Source: Prevotellaceae bacterium (GTDB lineage Bacteria; Bacteroidota; Bacteroidia; Bacteroidales; Bacteroidaceae). From it: DNA of 7,432 bases. Under the pieces are notes generated by a model that saw nothing but the letters and a program-made list of their open reading frames with translations, was not told the origin of the DNA and searched no databases. This document shows positions 1-5,462 of this stretch, piece by piece. The number at the start of each line of letters is the position of its first letter. Position 1 is the first letter of the stretch. A program made the translations under genes and the position numbers. The stretch covers positions 1-7,432 of the forward strand of contig JAUNIK010000131.1 of NCBI GenBank assembly GCA_030523505.1, read 5' to 3'.

Positions 1-168
1 GTCGAGTGGTGAGTAGCACCACGCTGATGTGAGTGGTTCAAAATATCTGAGAGTTACTCTCAAGGATTTTGAGGCGCTCATAGCAGCAAGCCGACAGGCT
101 CGACATAAGCACAAGGGGTTTATTCTGGTTTTTGTTCAATCAAACACAGGAATCGTGGGGTGGGATTA
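1..168. other. Window edge downstream of tpiA; no supported gene
   Basis: Plus-strand frames are quickly closed. On the minus strand one frame stays open from an ATG at 81 to the window edge (27 codons, beginning MSASKSLRVTLRYFEPL), but I recognise nothing in it and it lacks a convincing ribosome-binding site. In related Bacteroidales tpiA is often followed by a SPOR-domain protein gene and folE; neither start is recognisable here. Two small dyads occur: GTGGTG/CACCAC (6-11 with 17-22) and TGAGAGTTACTCTCA (48-62). Neither is followed by a T-run that would make a convincing terminator for tpiA. Confidence 0.5.
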
Positions 169-921
169 TTAGCCCCAAGCGTCGATGATGCCCTTGAAAT
201 CAGCAGCCTTCAATGAAGCGCCACCGATAAGACCACCGTCGATGTCAGGCTTTGCGAAGAGCTCAGGAGCGTTAGAAGCCTTGCATGAACCACCATAGAG
301 GATAGTTGTCTCAGCAGCAGCCTCTGCACCGTAAACCTCAGCAACGCATGAACGGATGTAAGCGTGGATCTCCTCAGCCTGGTCAGCAGTAGCAGTCTTA
401 CCTGTACCGATAGCCCAGATTGGCTCGTAAGCGATTACGATGTTCTTCCACTGCTCTGCTGTGAGGTGGAATACTGAACCAGCGAGCTCTGCCTTGCAAA
501 CCTCTTCCTGCTTGTTAGCCTCACGCTCCTCGAGTGACTCACCGATACAGAAGATAACCTTCAGACCGTTAGCGAGTGCCAACTCTACCTTCTCCTTGAG
601 GATCTCTGGAGTCTCGTGATAGTACTCACGACGCTCTGAGTGACCGAGGATTACATACTCAGCACCTGTTGACTTAACCATCTCTGCTGAAACCTCACCA
701 GTGTAAGCACCTGAAGCCTTGTCAGCGCAGTTCTCTGCAGAGAGCTTGATGCAGCTACCCTCGATAACCTGAGCTACTGATGCGAGGTGGATGAATGGAG
801 TACCGATTACTACTTCACAGTTAGGGTTCTTTACTACTTCTGTGAGTTCCTTTGCGAGGGCAACACCCTCCTGCAGGTTCTTGTTCATTTTCCAGTTACC
901 TGCTACAATTTTCTTTGCCAT
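169..921 (-). CDS. tpiA: Triosephosphate isomerase (TpiA)
   Basis: Interconverts dihydroxyacetone phosphate and glyceraldehyde 3-phosphate in glycolysis and gluconeogenesis, in the cytoplasm. From the ATG at 921 the product is 250 residues, the normal family length. Numbered from that start, it shows the substrate lysine K11 in GNWKMNK, the electrophilic histidine H94 in ILGHSERR, the catalytic base E166 in [14 protein letters not shown] (with flexible loop 6 following), and the phosphate-binding [10 protein letters not shown] (208-217) and GGLIGGASL (229-237). The TAA stop is at 171-169. An A/G-rich stretch just before the ATG is a typical Bacteroidota start context, so separate initiation here is likely even though the upstream frame runs in without a stop. 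The gene appears intact and is almost certainly essential for sugar metabolism. Confidence 0.95.
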   Translation of the reverse strand: MAKKIVAGNWKMNKNLQEGVALAKELTEVVKNPNCEVVIGTPFIHLASVAQVIEGSCIKLSAENCADKASGAYTGEVSAEMVKSTGAEYVILGHSERREYYHETPEILKEKVELALANGLKVIFCIGESLEEREANKQEEVCKAELAGSVFHLTAEQWKNIVIAYEPIWAIGTGKTATADQAEEIHAYIRSCVAEVYGAEAAAETTILYGGSCKASNAPELFAKPDIDGGLIGGASLKAADFKGIIDAWG

Positions 922-2292
922 TTTCTTTTCTTTTTTAAGAGTTAATATGGATGATAAATGATCTTTCTTCAATGTTGTGACTCGTCTTTTCTTCATGAAC
1001 CACTGTGTGAACGCGAAGGTTCTGTCGGCTATCGAGAGGATTATCAGTGGCAGGAAGAACCATGCGAGTACTTTCATAATCTGCATCGTGTCGCTCACTT
1101 CGCGCTGCTTGCCTATCGGCAGTTCGTCGAGTGGGGCGTTGAGCTCGTCCTCGCTTGGCAGATCGTTGTGACTCCACTTCTGGATGATTGTGCCGTCGTG
1201 GAGCAGGAGCAGTCCCGGATTGCTTCGGATGATGGTCTTCAGCGTCACTGGGTCGGTGGCACAGAACGGATATTCCGCTCCGGTCATATCCTGCCAGTGG
1301 GATATCGCCGCCTCGCCACTCGAGGTGAGACAGTAGAACGGATAGCCCTGTTCCTTAGCGTACTCGTAGATCTGGTCGATAGGACCGAAGTTCGAGTCGT
1401 TGGCTTTCTCGATGTATGGCGATATCAGAAGGAAGGTGTACCCCTCGTGCTGAAGAACCTCTTCTGTTATATCATCGCCATCGGTGGTCTGTATCGAGAA
1501 GTCGTGGATCGGTGGCACATAGCCCTGCTTCACTATCTCGGTCTTGGTGTCCACATACTCCCATGTGGAGTCAGGGTATTCCTCGAGTGTGAACTCCTTT
1601 GTCTGTCCGTCCTTCTTCATCACGAAGGTAGTCTTGAACTCCGGCTGTTCGGCATCCTCAGGGATTGCCATTCCCTCTTCGATGTTTGCTCCGATGTGAT
1701 ACGGACGGAAGTCGAACGGTGGCAACAGATACATGCTGTAGGCTGCAAACGCCAGGATGAATATCACGGCGTAGTTCATCACGAGCACGCTGTTACTCTT
1801 CGAGAGGGCTTTTATCATGTCGTTAGGTCGCCATGCCACGATGATGGCTAGTGCGAGCAGAACGATGTTCTTTAGTAAGGTCTGACCGTTTGTCAGATGT
1901 ACAGCATCGCCGAAGCATCCGCAGTCGCTTATCGGGTCGAAGAGGTAGAGCCAGATGGTGACGATGGTCATTCCGACGAGGAACACTACCGACAGTCGGC
2001 TGGCAAGCTTTCGCATCATGCCGAAGAGGAGCAGTACGCCGAGGGTGAACTCCAATGCCGACAGTCCTACGGATGTGGCGAGAGTCAACCAGTCGGGCAG
2101 CACGCCACCCATGTTGAGCGCCCCGAGGTAATCCTCAATCTTGTATTGAGTGCCGAGTGGGTCGATGGCCTTGACGAATCCCGAAAGGATGAATGTCAGT
2201 GCGACAATGATTCGGCAGACGTTACACAAGCCCACCCATGCCCTCCCTAGAGGGATGTTTGATACCTTATTATCAGATGCGCTCTTTCTCAC
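169..2292 (-). CDS. MauE/DoxX-like membrane protein with thioredoxin-like domain, in one frame with triosephosphate isomerase
   Basis: One open frame of 707 codons. Residues 1-457 are a membrane protein. Helices lie near 25-44, 68-92, 99-119, 138-154, 168-190 and 405-425, with a DCGCFG motif (123-128) after helix 3 as in MauE/DoxX-type redox membrane proteins. A periplasmic thioredoxin-like domain spans about 255-395. That domain lacks a CXXC pair: the usual site reads [11 protein letters not shown]. The predicted topology has the N-terminus inside and puts KKRR (434-437) in the cytoplasm. Residues 458-707 are complete TpiA. The GTG start at 2292 is preceded by AAGGA and lies 2 bases after the DUF1599 stop; a second GTG at 2235, inside a repeat, is an alternative. 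Related genomes usually have two separate genes here, so this is either lost termination, a real fusion, or a frameshift error near 925-985. Confidence 0.75.
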   Translation of the reverse strand: MRKSASDNKVSNIPLGRAWVGLCNVCRIIVALTFILSGFVKAIDPLGTQYKIEDYLGALNMGGVLPDWLTLATSVGLSALEFTLGVLLLFGMMRKLASRLSVVFLVGMTIVTIWLYLFDPISDCGCFGDAVHLTNGQTLLKNIVLLALAIIVAWRPNDMIKALSKSNSVLVMNYAVIFILAFAAYSMYLLPPFDFRPYHIGANIEEGMAIPEDAEQPEFKTTFVMKKDGQTKEFTLEEYPDSTWEYVDTKTEIVKQGYVPPIHDFSIQTTDGDDITEEVLQHEGYTFLLISPYIEKANDSNFGPIDQIYEYAKEQGYPFYCLTSSGEAAISHWQDMTGAEYPFCATDPVTLKTIIRSNPGLLLLHDGTIIQKWSHNDLPSEDELNAPLDELPIGKQREVSDTMQIMKVLAWFFLPLIILSIADRTFAFTQWFMKKRRVTTLKKDHLSSILTLKKEKKMAKKIVAGNWKMNKNLQEGVALAKELTEVVKNPNCEVVIGTPFIHLASVAQVIEGSCIKLSAENCADKASGAYTGEVSAEMVKSTGAEYVILGHSERREYYHETPEILKEKVELALANGLKVIFCIGESLEEREANKQEEVCKAELAGSVFHLTAEQWKNIVIAYEPIWAIGTGKTATADQAEEIHAYIRSCVAEVYGAEAAAETTILYGGSCKASNAPELFAKPDIDGGLIGGASLKAADFKGIIDAWG
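922..936 (-). promoter_or_regulatory. Translation-start region of tpiA inside the upstream frame
   Basis: On the minus strand CTTAAAAAAGAAAAGAAA directly precedes the tpiA ATG. It is A/G-rich like many Bacteroidota ribosome-binding regions and looks like intergenic sequence, yet it is translated as LKKEKK in the frame of the membrane protein. The other two frames carry stops close by (TAA in ATATTAACTCTTAA), as expected if this stretch used to be intergenic. Confidence 0.45.
2225..2256 (-). repeat. Degenerate copy of the C/G-rich palindromic repeat at the 5' end of the membrane-protein gene
   Basis: On the minus strand the stretch reads CCCTC-TAGG-GAGGG (2254-2241), then a G-rich tail CATGGGTGGGCTTGTG. 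This resembles the right-hand ends at 2822-2867 (palindrome, CAAGGGGGTGGG, CCTGTG) and 4815-4856. It is in frame and encodes [10 protein letters not shown], just before the first membrane helix. The stem is only 5 bp and the TTGA loop of the other copies is missing, so membership is tentative. Confidence 0.4.
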
Positions 2293-2294
2293 TA

Positions 2295-2903
2295 CTACTT
2301 CCTTACTCCAAGTTTAATTACCGCAAACACGGAGTAGTTGATGATATCCATGTAGTTCGCGTCGATGCCTTCGCTGACGAGCGTCTCGCCTGCGTGGTCC
2401 TCAATCTCCTTGATACGCTCCAGTTTGGTGAGGATGAAATCGGTGTAACTGCTCACACGCATATCCTCCCATGCACCACCATAGTCGTGGTTCTTCTTGA
2501 GCATCAGTTCGGTGCACTCCTTTGCCCAACGGTCGTATTCAGCCATCGCCTCATCGTTGGTCATGTCCACCTTGTCGGCAAACCCCTTTTCCAATTGGAT
2601 GAGTCCGATGAGACCGTAGTTGATGAGAGCCATGAACTCCGGCAGTATGCCTTCGCCCACCTTCGATTCCTTCTTTATCTCGAGCGTGCGTATGCGCTTG
2701 CCCTTGATGAACAGCTGGTCGGTCAGCGATTCCGGACGGAGCATTCGCCAAGAAGGTTTGTAGTCGTAGAGTTTCTTTCTGAACACCTCACGGCACATCG
2801 CCATGGCCTGTTCAAACTCTGAGGACCCACAGGACCCACCCCCTTGCCCCTCCCTTTCAAGGAGGGGAGTAGATACTCCTATATTGTTGATTTCTTGATT
2901 CAT
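2295..2903 (-). CDS. DUF1599 protein with two tandem DUF1599-like units
   Basis: 202 residues, apparently soluble. The DUF1599 family is common in Bacteroidota and has been linked by name to nucleotide modification; its function is not established. The protein is an internal duplication. Unit 1 (about 33-104) has [21 protein letters not shown] and [21 protein letters not shown]; unit 2 (about 128-198) has [22 protein letters not shown] and [21 protein letters not shown], in the same order. Residues 12-28, rich in G, S and E, come from a palindromic repeat and are not expected in the family, which normally begins near [12 protein letters not shown]. The ATG at 2903 follows AAAAAAGAAAGGATT, a good start context, but both lie within the repeat-bounded stretch. 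It ends TAG TAG TGA, 2 bases before the next start, so the two genes are probably cotranscribed and coupled. Confidence 0.85.
   Translation of the reverse strand: MNQEINNIGVSTPLLEREGQGGGSCGSSEFEQAMAMCREVFRKKLYDYKPSWRMLRPESLTDQLFIKGKRIRTLEIKKESKVGEGILPEFMALINYGLIGLIQLEKGFADKVDMTNDEAMAEYDRWAKECTELMLKKNHDYGGAWEDMRVSSYTDFILTKLERIKEIEDHAGETLVSEGIDANYMDIINYSVFAVIKLGVRK
2822..2867 (-). repeat. Right-end palindromic repeat inside the DUF1599 gene
   Basis: On the minus strand CCCCTCC-TTGAAAG-GGAGGGG (2867-2847) is a perfect 7-bp stem. It is followed by CAAGGGGGTGGG and a 9-base unit present twice in tandem (2831-2839 and 2822-2830, AGGACCCAC on the plus strand). It is translated in frame as [15 protein letters not shown]. 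The repeat at the right end of the cca insertion is read in the same frame as PPLEGEVGGGSGS. Confidence 0.7.
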
Positions 2904-2933
2904 AATCCTTTCTTTTTTATATAGTATTCAACG

Positions 2934-2986
2934 CCCTTGCCCCGAGCGGGGAAAGGGAAGAGCCTTAAGGCTCGGGGTTAGGGGTG
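2934..2986 (-). repeat. Left-end palindromic repeat between the lipoprotein and DUF1599 genes
   Basis: Contains an imperfect hairpin, CCCTT-G-CCCC, loop GAGC, GGGG-A-AAGGG (2934-2957), then a perfect 14-base palindrome GAGCCTTAAGGCTC (2960-2973), then GGGGTTAGGGGTG (2974-2986). On the minus strand the last block is CACCCCTAACCCC, whose TAA is the stop codon of the lipoprotein gene. The hairpins could also weaken transcription between the two genes, but no T-run follows. Confidence 0.65.
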
Positions 2987-3397
2987 TTTTTGTTTCTCCC
3001 TAATTATTCTTACTACACCACACTCTGCATCATAGCGAGCCTGCAATGAGTCGCGCTTGTTGCGAAGCATATTCTGCTCCAGCAGGGTAGGAGCTTGGTC
3101 GATCTGTGCTATCGTTGCCTGAAGAGCCGAGTCTGTCACAGCCACCTCGTGCTGAGCCTGAAGCAGTGATGCTTCCTGCCACAGTTCGAGAGCACGCTTG
3201 CGAGTCTCGATAGCCTTCGGGAAACGGTCGCGTAGTATCACGATGGAGTCCAGTGCACTGCGGAAATCGCCAGCCTGCACCGATGCTTCAATACCCTCGA
3301 GCATAGGACGAGCCTTGTCGTCCTCAGTCTTCTGATGGCACGACGCGAGGCCCAAAGCCGCCAGAATTACTACCGCTGATATAATCAGATTCTTCAT
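2978..3397 (-). CDS. Small lipoprotein of unknown function
   Basis: 139 residues. The N-terminus is a lipoprotein signal: MKN, a hydrophobic stretch 4-18, and lipobox LASC with the acylated cysteine at C20. The mature part begins CHQKTEDDK, acidic soon after the cysteine, which may matter for surface export in Bacteroidota, though this is weak evidence. Residues 32-80 look helical and TPR-like (GDFRSALDSIVILRDRFP); 80-135 are helical, rich in Q, A and R, and could form a coiled coil. I do not recognise a named family. It is the first gene of the minus-strand run and diverges from cca. Its last residues (KQKHP) and stop codon fall in the repeat at 2934-2986, so the original C-terminus may have differed. 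Confidence 0.8.
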   Translation of the reverse strand: MKNLIISAVVILAALGLASCHQKTEDDKARPMLEGIEASVQAGDFRSALDSIVILRDRFPKAIETRKRALELWQEASLLQAQHEVAVTDSALQATIAQIDQAPTLLEQNMLRNKRDSLQARYDAECGVVRIIREKQKHP

Positions 3398-3405
3398 ATT
3401 GACTG

Positions 3406-3413
3406 CAAATTTA
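3406..3413 (-). promoter_or_regulatory. Candidate -7 box for the lipoprotein gene run
   Basis: On the minus strand TAAATTTG matches the Bacteroidota -7 consensus TAnnTTTG exactly. It lies only 8 bases before the ATG at 3397, so a transcript starting at the usual distance would have almost no leader. No clear TTTG -33 box is visible about 19-21 bases further upstream. The motif is simple and could occur by chance in AT-rich DNA. Confidence 0.4.
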
Positions 3414-3422
3414 CTAAAAAAA

Positions 3423-3453
3423 GTTCATATCTCGCTATTTTTTTGTAATTTTG
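3423..3453 (+). promoter_or_regulatory. Candidate promoter of cca
   Basis: TAATTTTG (3446-3453) matches the -7 consensus TAnnTTTG. GTTC at 3423-3426, 19 bases upstream, is a partial match to the -33 TTTG box. Transcription would start near 3458-3460, giving a leader of about 23-25 bases before the ATG at 3483. It shares the 85-bp divergent spacer with the lipoprotein promoter, so the two could compete. Confidence 0.5.
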
Positions 3454-3482
3454 CATTTGATTTTAGAAAGTTTTTTTATTGG

Positions 3483-5462
3483 ATGAGAAATTTCAGCGAT
3501 AGCGAACTGGCGGAAATATTAGATAAAGACATCTTCCACAAGATATCACAGGCTGCCGATACCCTCGGCGTGGAGTGCTATGTTGTGGGAGGTTTTGTGC
3601 GTGACGTATTCCTTGAACGACCATCCAACGATATTGATGTCGTTGTGGTGGGAAGTGGCATTGCCGTAGCCCAGGAACTGAAGAAGATACTCGGCAAGAA
3701 AGCCCATGTGGCTGTATATAAGAACTTCGGTACAGCGCAAGTGAAATACCGCGACACCGAGGTGGAGTTTGTCGGTGCCCGCAAGGAGAGTTACCAGCGT
3801 GACTCCCGCAAGCCGATAGTGGAGGATGGTACCCTTGAAGACGACCAGAACCGTCGTGACTTCACCATCAATGCCCTTGCTATCTGTCTCAACAAAGACC
3901 GTTTCGGTGAACTCGTTGATCCCTTCGATGGCCTTTACGACATGGAAGATGGCATTATTCGTACGCCGCTCGATCCAGATATCACCTTCTCCGACGACCC
4001 ACTGCGAATGCTCCGTTGCATCCGATTTGCTACGCAATTGAATTTCTACATCGATGATGAGACCTTCGATGCCCTTGAGCGCAACCGTGAGCGCATAAAG
4101 ATTATCAGTGGTGAGCGCATTGCCGAGGAGTTGAACAAGATTCTCAAGTCGCCAGTGCCGAGCAAGGGTTTCGTTGACCTCCAGCGCTGCGGATTGCTTG
4201 AACTCATCCTTCCAGAACTTGCTGCCCTCGATAATGTAGAAGTACGCAACGGCCGTGCACATAAGAATAATTTCTATCACACATTAGAAGTATTGGATAA
4301 TGTGGCCAGCAGAACAAAAGAGCATAGCCCCCTTCCATCTTCCCCCTCAAGGGGAAGGGCTGAAAATACTGACAGTTCGGATAAAAAGTATTATACGGCA
4401 GATCCAATGCTGTACGAAAAACTCAAGTCGTTTGCAAAGGAAAACAGAACTTATGCAACTCCAGCAGAGTCGTGTCTGTGGGAGCATATCAAAAGTGATA
4501 GGTTAGGGGTTAACTTCCGTAGGCAGCATATTATTAAGGATTATATAGTTGATTTCGTTTGTCTGGAAAAGCAACTGGTAATCGAAGTGGATGGCGCTTA
4601 TCATTCTGAACCTCGACAGGCAGAGGATGATAAAATCAGAACTGCTTCATTAGAAAAACTTGGTTTCAGGGTGATCCGTTTCACCAATGATGAGGTTATT
4701 GGCAACACTGATGAAGTATTAGCAAATATCAAAACCGCCCTGACTTCTTGTTCTGCATCTTCTTGTACCCCTTCCTTGACGGAAGATTCGGCGTCGAGCC
4801 ATCAGGTATATACTAAGCCTCCCCTTGAGGGGGAGGTTGGTGGGGGCTCCGGCTCCTTATGGCTTCGTTGGGCTGCGCTGCTTCACGATATTGGAAAACC
4901 AAAGTCGAAGCGTTGGGAAGTGCCACAGGGGTGGACCTTCAACAACCATAACCTCATTGGTGCAAGGATGATACCAAACCTGTTCCGCCGACTGAAACTG
5001 CCTCTCGACATGAAGATGAAATATGTGCAGAAACTCGTCGATCTACACATGCGACCAATCATCATCGCCGATGAGATTGTCACCGACTCAGCCGTTCGCC
5101 GATTGATGAACGATGCCGGTGACGACCTCGACGACCTGCTCATCCTCTGCGAAGCCGACATCACCTCGAAGAACCAGCAACGAAAGGCCCAGTTCCTCGA
5201 TAACTACCGCCTTGTGCGTGAGAAGTTGAAGGACCTCGCCGAGCGCGACTATAAGCGACTCCTGCAGCCCGTCATCGACGGCAACGAGATCATGGAGATG
5301 TTCAACCTCAAGCCATCGCGTGAGGTAGGAGCATTGAAGCAGTGCCTCAAGGACGCCGTCCTCGACAATAAGGTAGAGAACGAGCGCGAACCCCTCATGG
5401 CACTCCTCATGCAGAAAGCAAAGGAAATGGGGCTACTCCACCCCGATTTCATCAATAAATAA
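3483..5462 (+). CDS. cca: CCA tRNA nucleotidyltransferase with HD domain, interrupted in frame by a DUF559 nuclease domain
   Basis: Adds or repairs the 3'-CCA of tRNAs using CTP and ATP. From the ATG at 3483 the protein has 659 residues; removing the insertion leaves about 480, the usual length for this type. The head domain shows GGFVRD (36-41), the metal-binding DID (50-52), RRDFTINALA (124-133) and DPLRMLRCIRFA (172-183). The HD domain begins HKNNFYHTLEVLDNVA (H266), then breaks off. Residues about 280-458 are foreign, and the domain resumes at LWLRWAALLHDIGKP (HD 468-469). The frame could extend upstream to a TTG at 3399, but that passes through the promoter and gives an unconserved stretch. 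The insertion is more AT-rich than its flanks. No conserved motif of the host enzyme is lost, so it may still work with the extra domain looped out. Confidence 0.92.
   Translation: MRNFSDSELAEILDKDIFHKISQAADTLGVECYVVGGFVRDVFLERPSNDIDVVVVGSGIAVAQELKKILGKKAHVAVYKNFGTAQVKYRDTEVEFVGARKESYQRDSRKPIVEDGTLEDDQNRRDFTINALAICLNKDRFGELVDPFDGLYDMEDGIIRTPLDPDITFSDDPLRMLRCIRFATQLNFYIDDETFDALERNRERIKIISGERIAEELNKILKSPVPSKGFVDLQRCGLLELILPELAALDNVEVRNGRAHKNNFYHTLEVLDNVASRTKEHSPLPSSPSRGRAENTDSSDKKYYTADPMLYEKLKSFAKENRTYATPAESCLWEHIKSDRLGVNFRRQHIIKDYIVDFVCLEKQLVIEVDGAYHSEPRQAEDDKIRTASLEKLGFRVIRFTNDEVIGNTDEVLANIKTALTSCSASSCTPSLTEDSASSHQVYTKPPLEGEVGGGSGSLWLRWAALLHDIGKPKSKRWEVPQGWTFNNHNLIGARMIPNLFRRLKLPLDMKMKYVQKLVDLHMRPIIIADEIVTDSAVRRLMNDAGDDLDDLLILCEADITSKNQQRKAQFLDNYRLVREKLKDLAERDYKRLLQPVIDGNEIMEMFNLKPSREVGALKQCLKDAVLDNKVENEREPLMALLMQKAKEMGLLHPDFINK
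4326..4361 (+). repeat. Left inverted repeat of the DUF559 insertion
   Basis: Outer AGCCCCC (4326-4332), then the hairpin CTTCCCC-CTCAA-GGGGAAG (4339-4357) and GGCT. The reverse complement of the right end (4815-4848) shares the outer AGCCCCC and a 15-base core TCCCCCTCAAGGGGA. The loop reads CTCAA here and TTGAG at the right end, which fixes the inverted orientation. It is translated as SPLPSSPSRGRA. Confidence 0.8.
4771..4785 (+). repeat. Small internal palindrome near the 3' end of the DUF559 insertion
   Basis: CTTCC-TTGAC-GGAAG is a perfect 5-bp stem with a 5-base loop, preceded by CCC. The layout and the TTGA loop match the right-end repeats, so it may be an older, decayed end. It is short enough to be chance. 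Confidence 0.35.
4815..4856 (+). repeat. Right inverted repeat of the DUF559 insertion
   Basis: Hairpin CCTCCCC-TTGAG-GGGGAGG (4818-4836), a 7-bp stem, followed by TTGGTGGGGG and then GGCTCC twice in tandem (4845-4850 and 4851-4856). It is translated as PPLEGEVGGGSGS directly before the host residues LWLRW. The layout is palindrome, G-rich tail, short tandem duplication, the same as at 2822-2867 on the minus strand. Confidence 0.8.

Larger units (their letters stand above)
2822..2990 (-). mobile_element. Mini-element candidate bounded by palindromic ends; supplies stop and start codons to the flanking genes
   Basis: Read on the minus strand, a left end (2990-2931) and a right end (2867-2822) enclose about 60 bases. 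Both resemble the ends of the DUF559 insertion in cca. The left similarity covers TTCC, a T/C stretch, CCCC-loop-GGGG, AAGGGC and then GAATACT (AAATACT in cca). The right shares the palindrome with a TTGA loop, a GGTGGG tail and a short tandem duplication. The lipoprotein gene stops inside the left end (CACCCCTAACC), and the enclosed bases carry the ribosome-binding site and ATG of the DUF1599 gene. There is no nuclease ORF, so it would be a non-autonomous or deletion derivative. That it moved is inference. Confidence 0.5.
4320..4856 (+). mobile_element. In-frame insertion in cca encoding a DUF559 (Vsr-like) endonuclease domain, with palindromic inverted ends
   Basis: About 537 bases (179 codons) between NVASRTK and LWLRWAALL of the host protein. 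The core, residues about 309-420 of the host numbering, matches DUF559: TPAESCLWEHI (E329), NFRRQHII (347-349), YIVDFVC (D357), LVIEVDGAYH (E368, D370, H374) and LGFRVIRFTNDEV. These are the expected PD-(D/E)XK-type acidic and histidine positions, so the nuclease looks intact. An internal ATG (4407) sits where free-standing family members start. Both ends carry hairpin repeats in inverted orientation. There is no intein-type splice junction, no stop codon in the host frame and no clear target duplication. Whether it moves, and whether the nuclease acts in the movement, is inference. Confidence 0.8.

Noticed and set aside
48..62. Perfect dyad TGAGAGTTACTCTCA as an operator or terminator
   Set aside because: A 7-bp dyad of this kind is near chance expectation for the window, and no T-run or promoter is linked to it.
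958..1851. Long plus-strand frame (297 codons) opposite the membrane-protein gene
   Set aside because: It is antisense to a well-supported gene, its translation has no recognisable motif, and it lacks a ribosome-binding region; codon bias of the real gene keeps it open.
3399..3482. Extended cca start at TTG 3399
   Set aside because: It would translate the promoter region and overlap the divergent spacer; the ATG at 3483 gives the expected family N-terminus.
3546..4280. Minus-strand frame (244 codons) opposite cca
   Set aside because: Shadow of the conserved nucleotidyltransferase head domain; no start context or family resemblance.
4501..4512. GGTTAGGGGTT within the nuclease domain resembling GGGGTTAGGGGTG at 2974-2986
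   Set aside because: It encodes the conserved-looking RLGVNF of the DUF559 domain and has no palindrome next to it, so shared origin is not supported.
4320..4856. Intein or self-splicing intron in cca
   Set aside because: There is no Hint-type block, no C/S at the left junction with a matching HN plus C/S/T at the right, and no stop codon or catalytic RNA fold that an intron would require.
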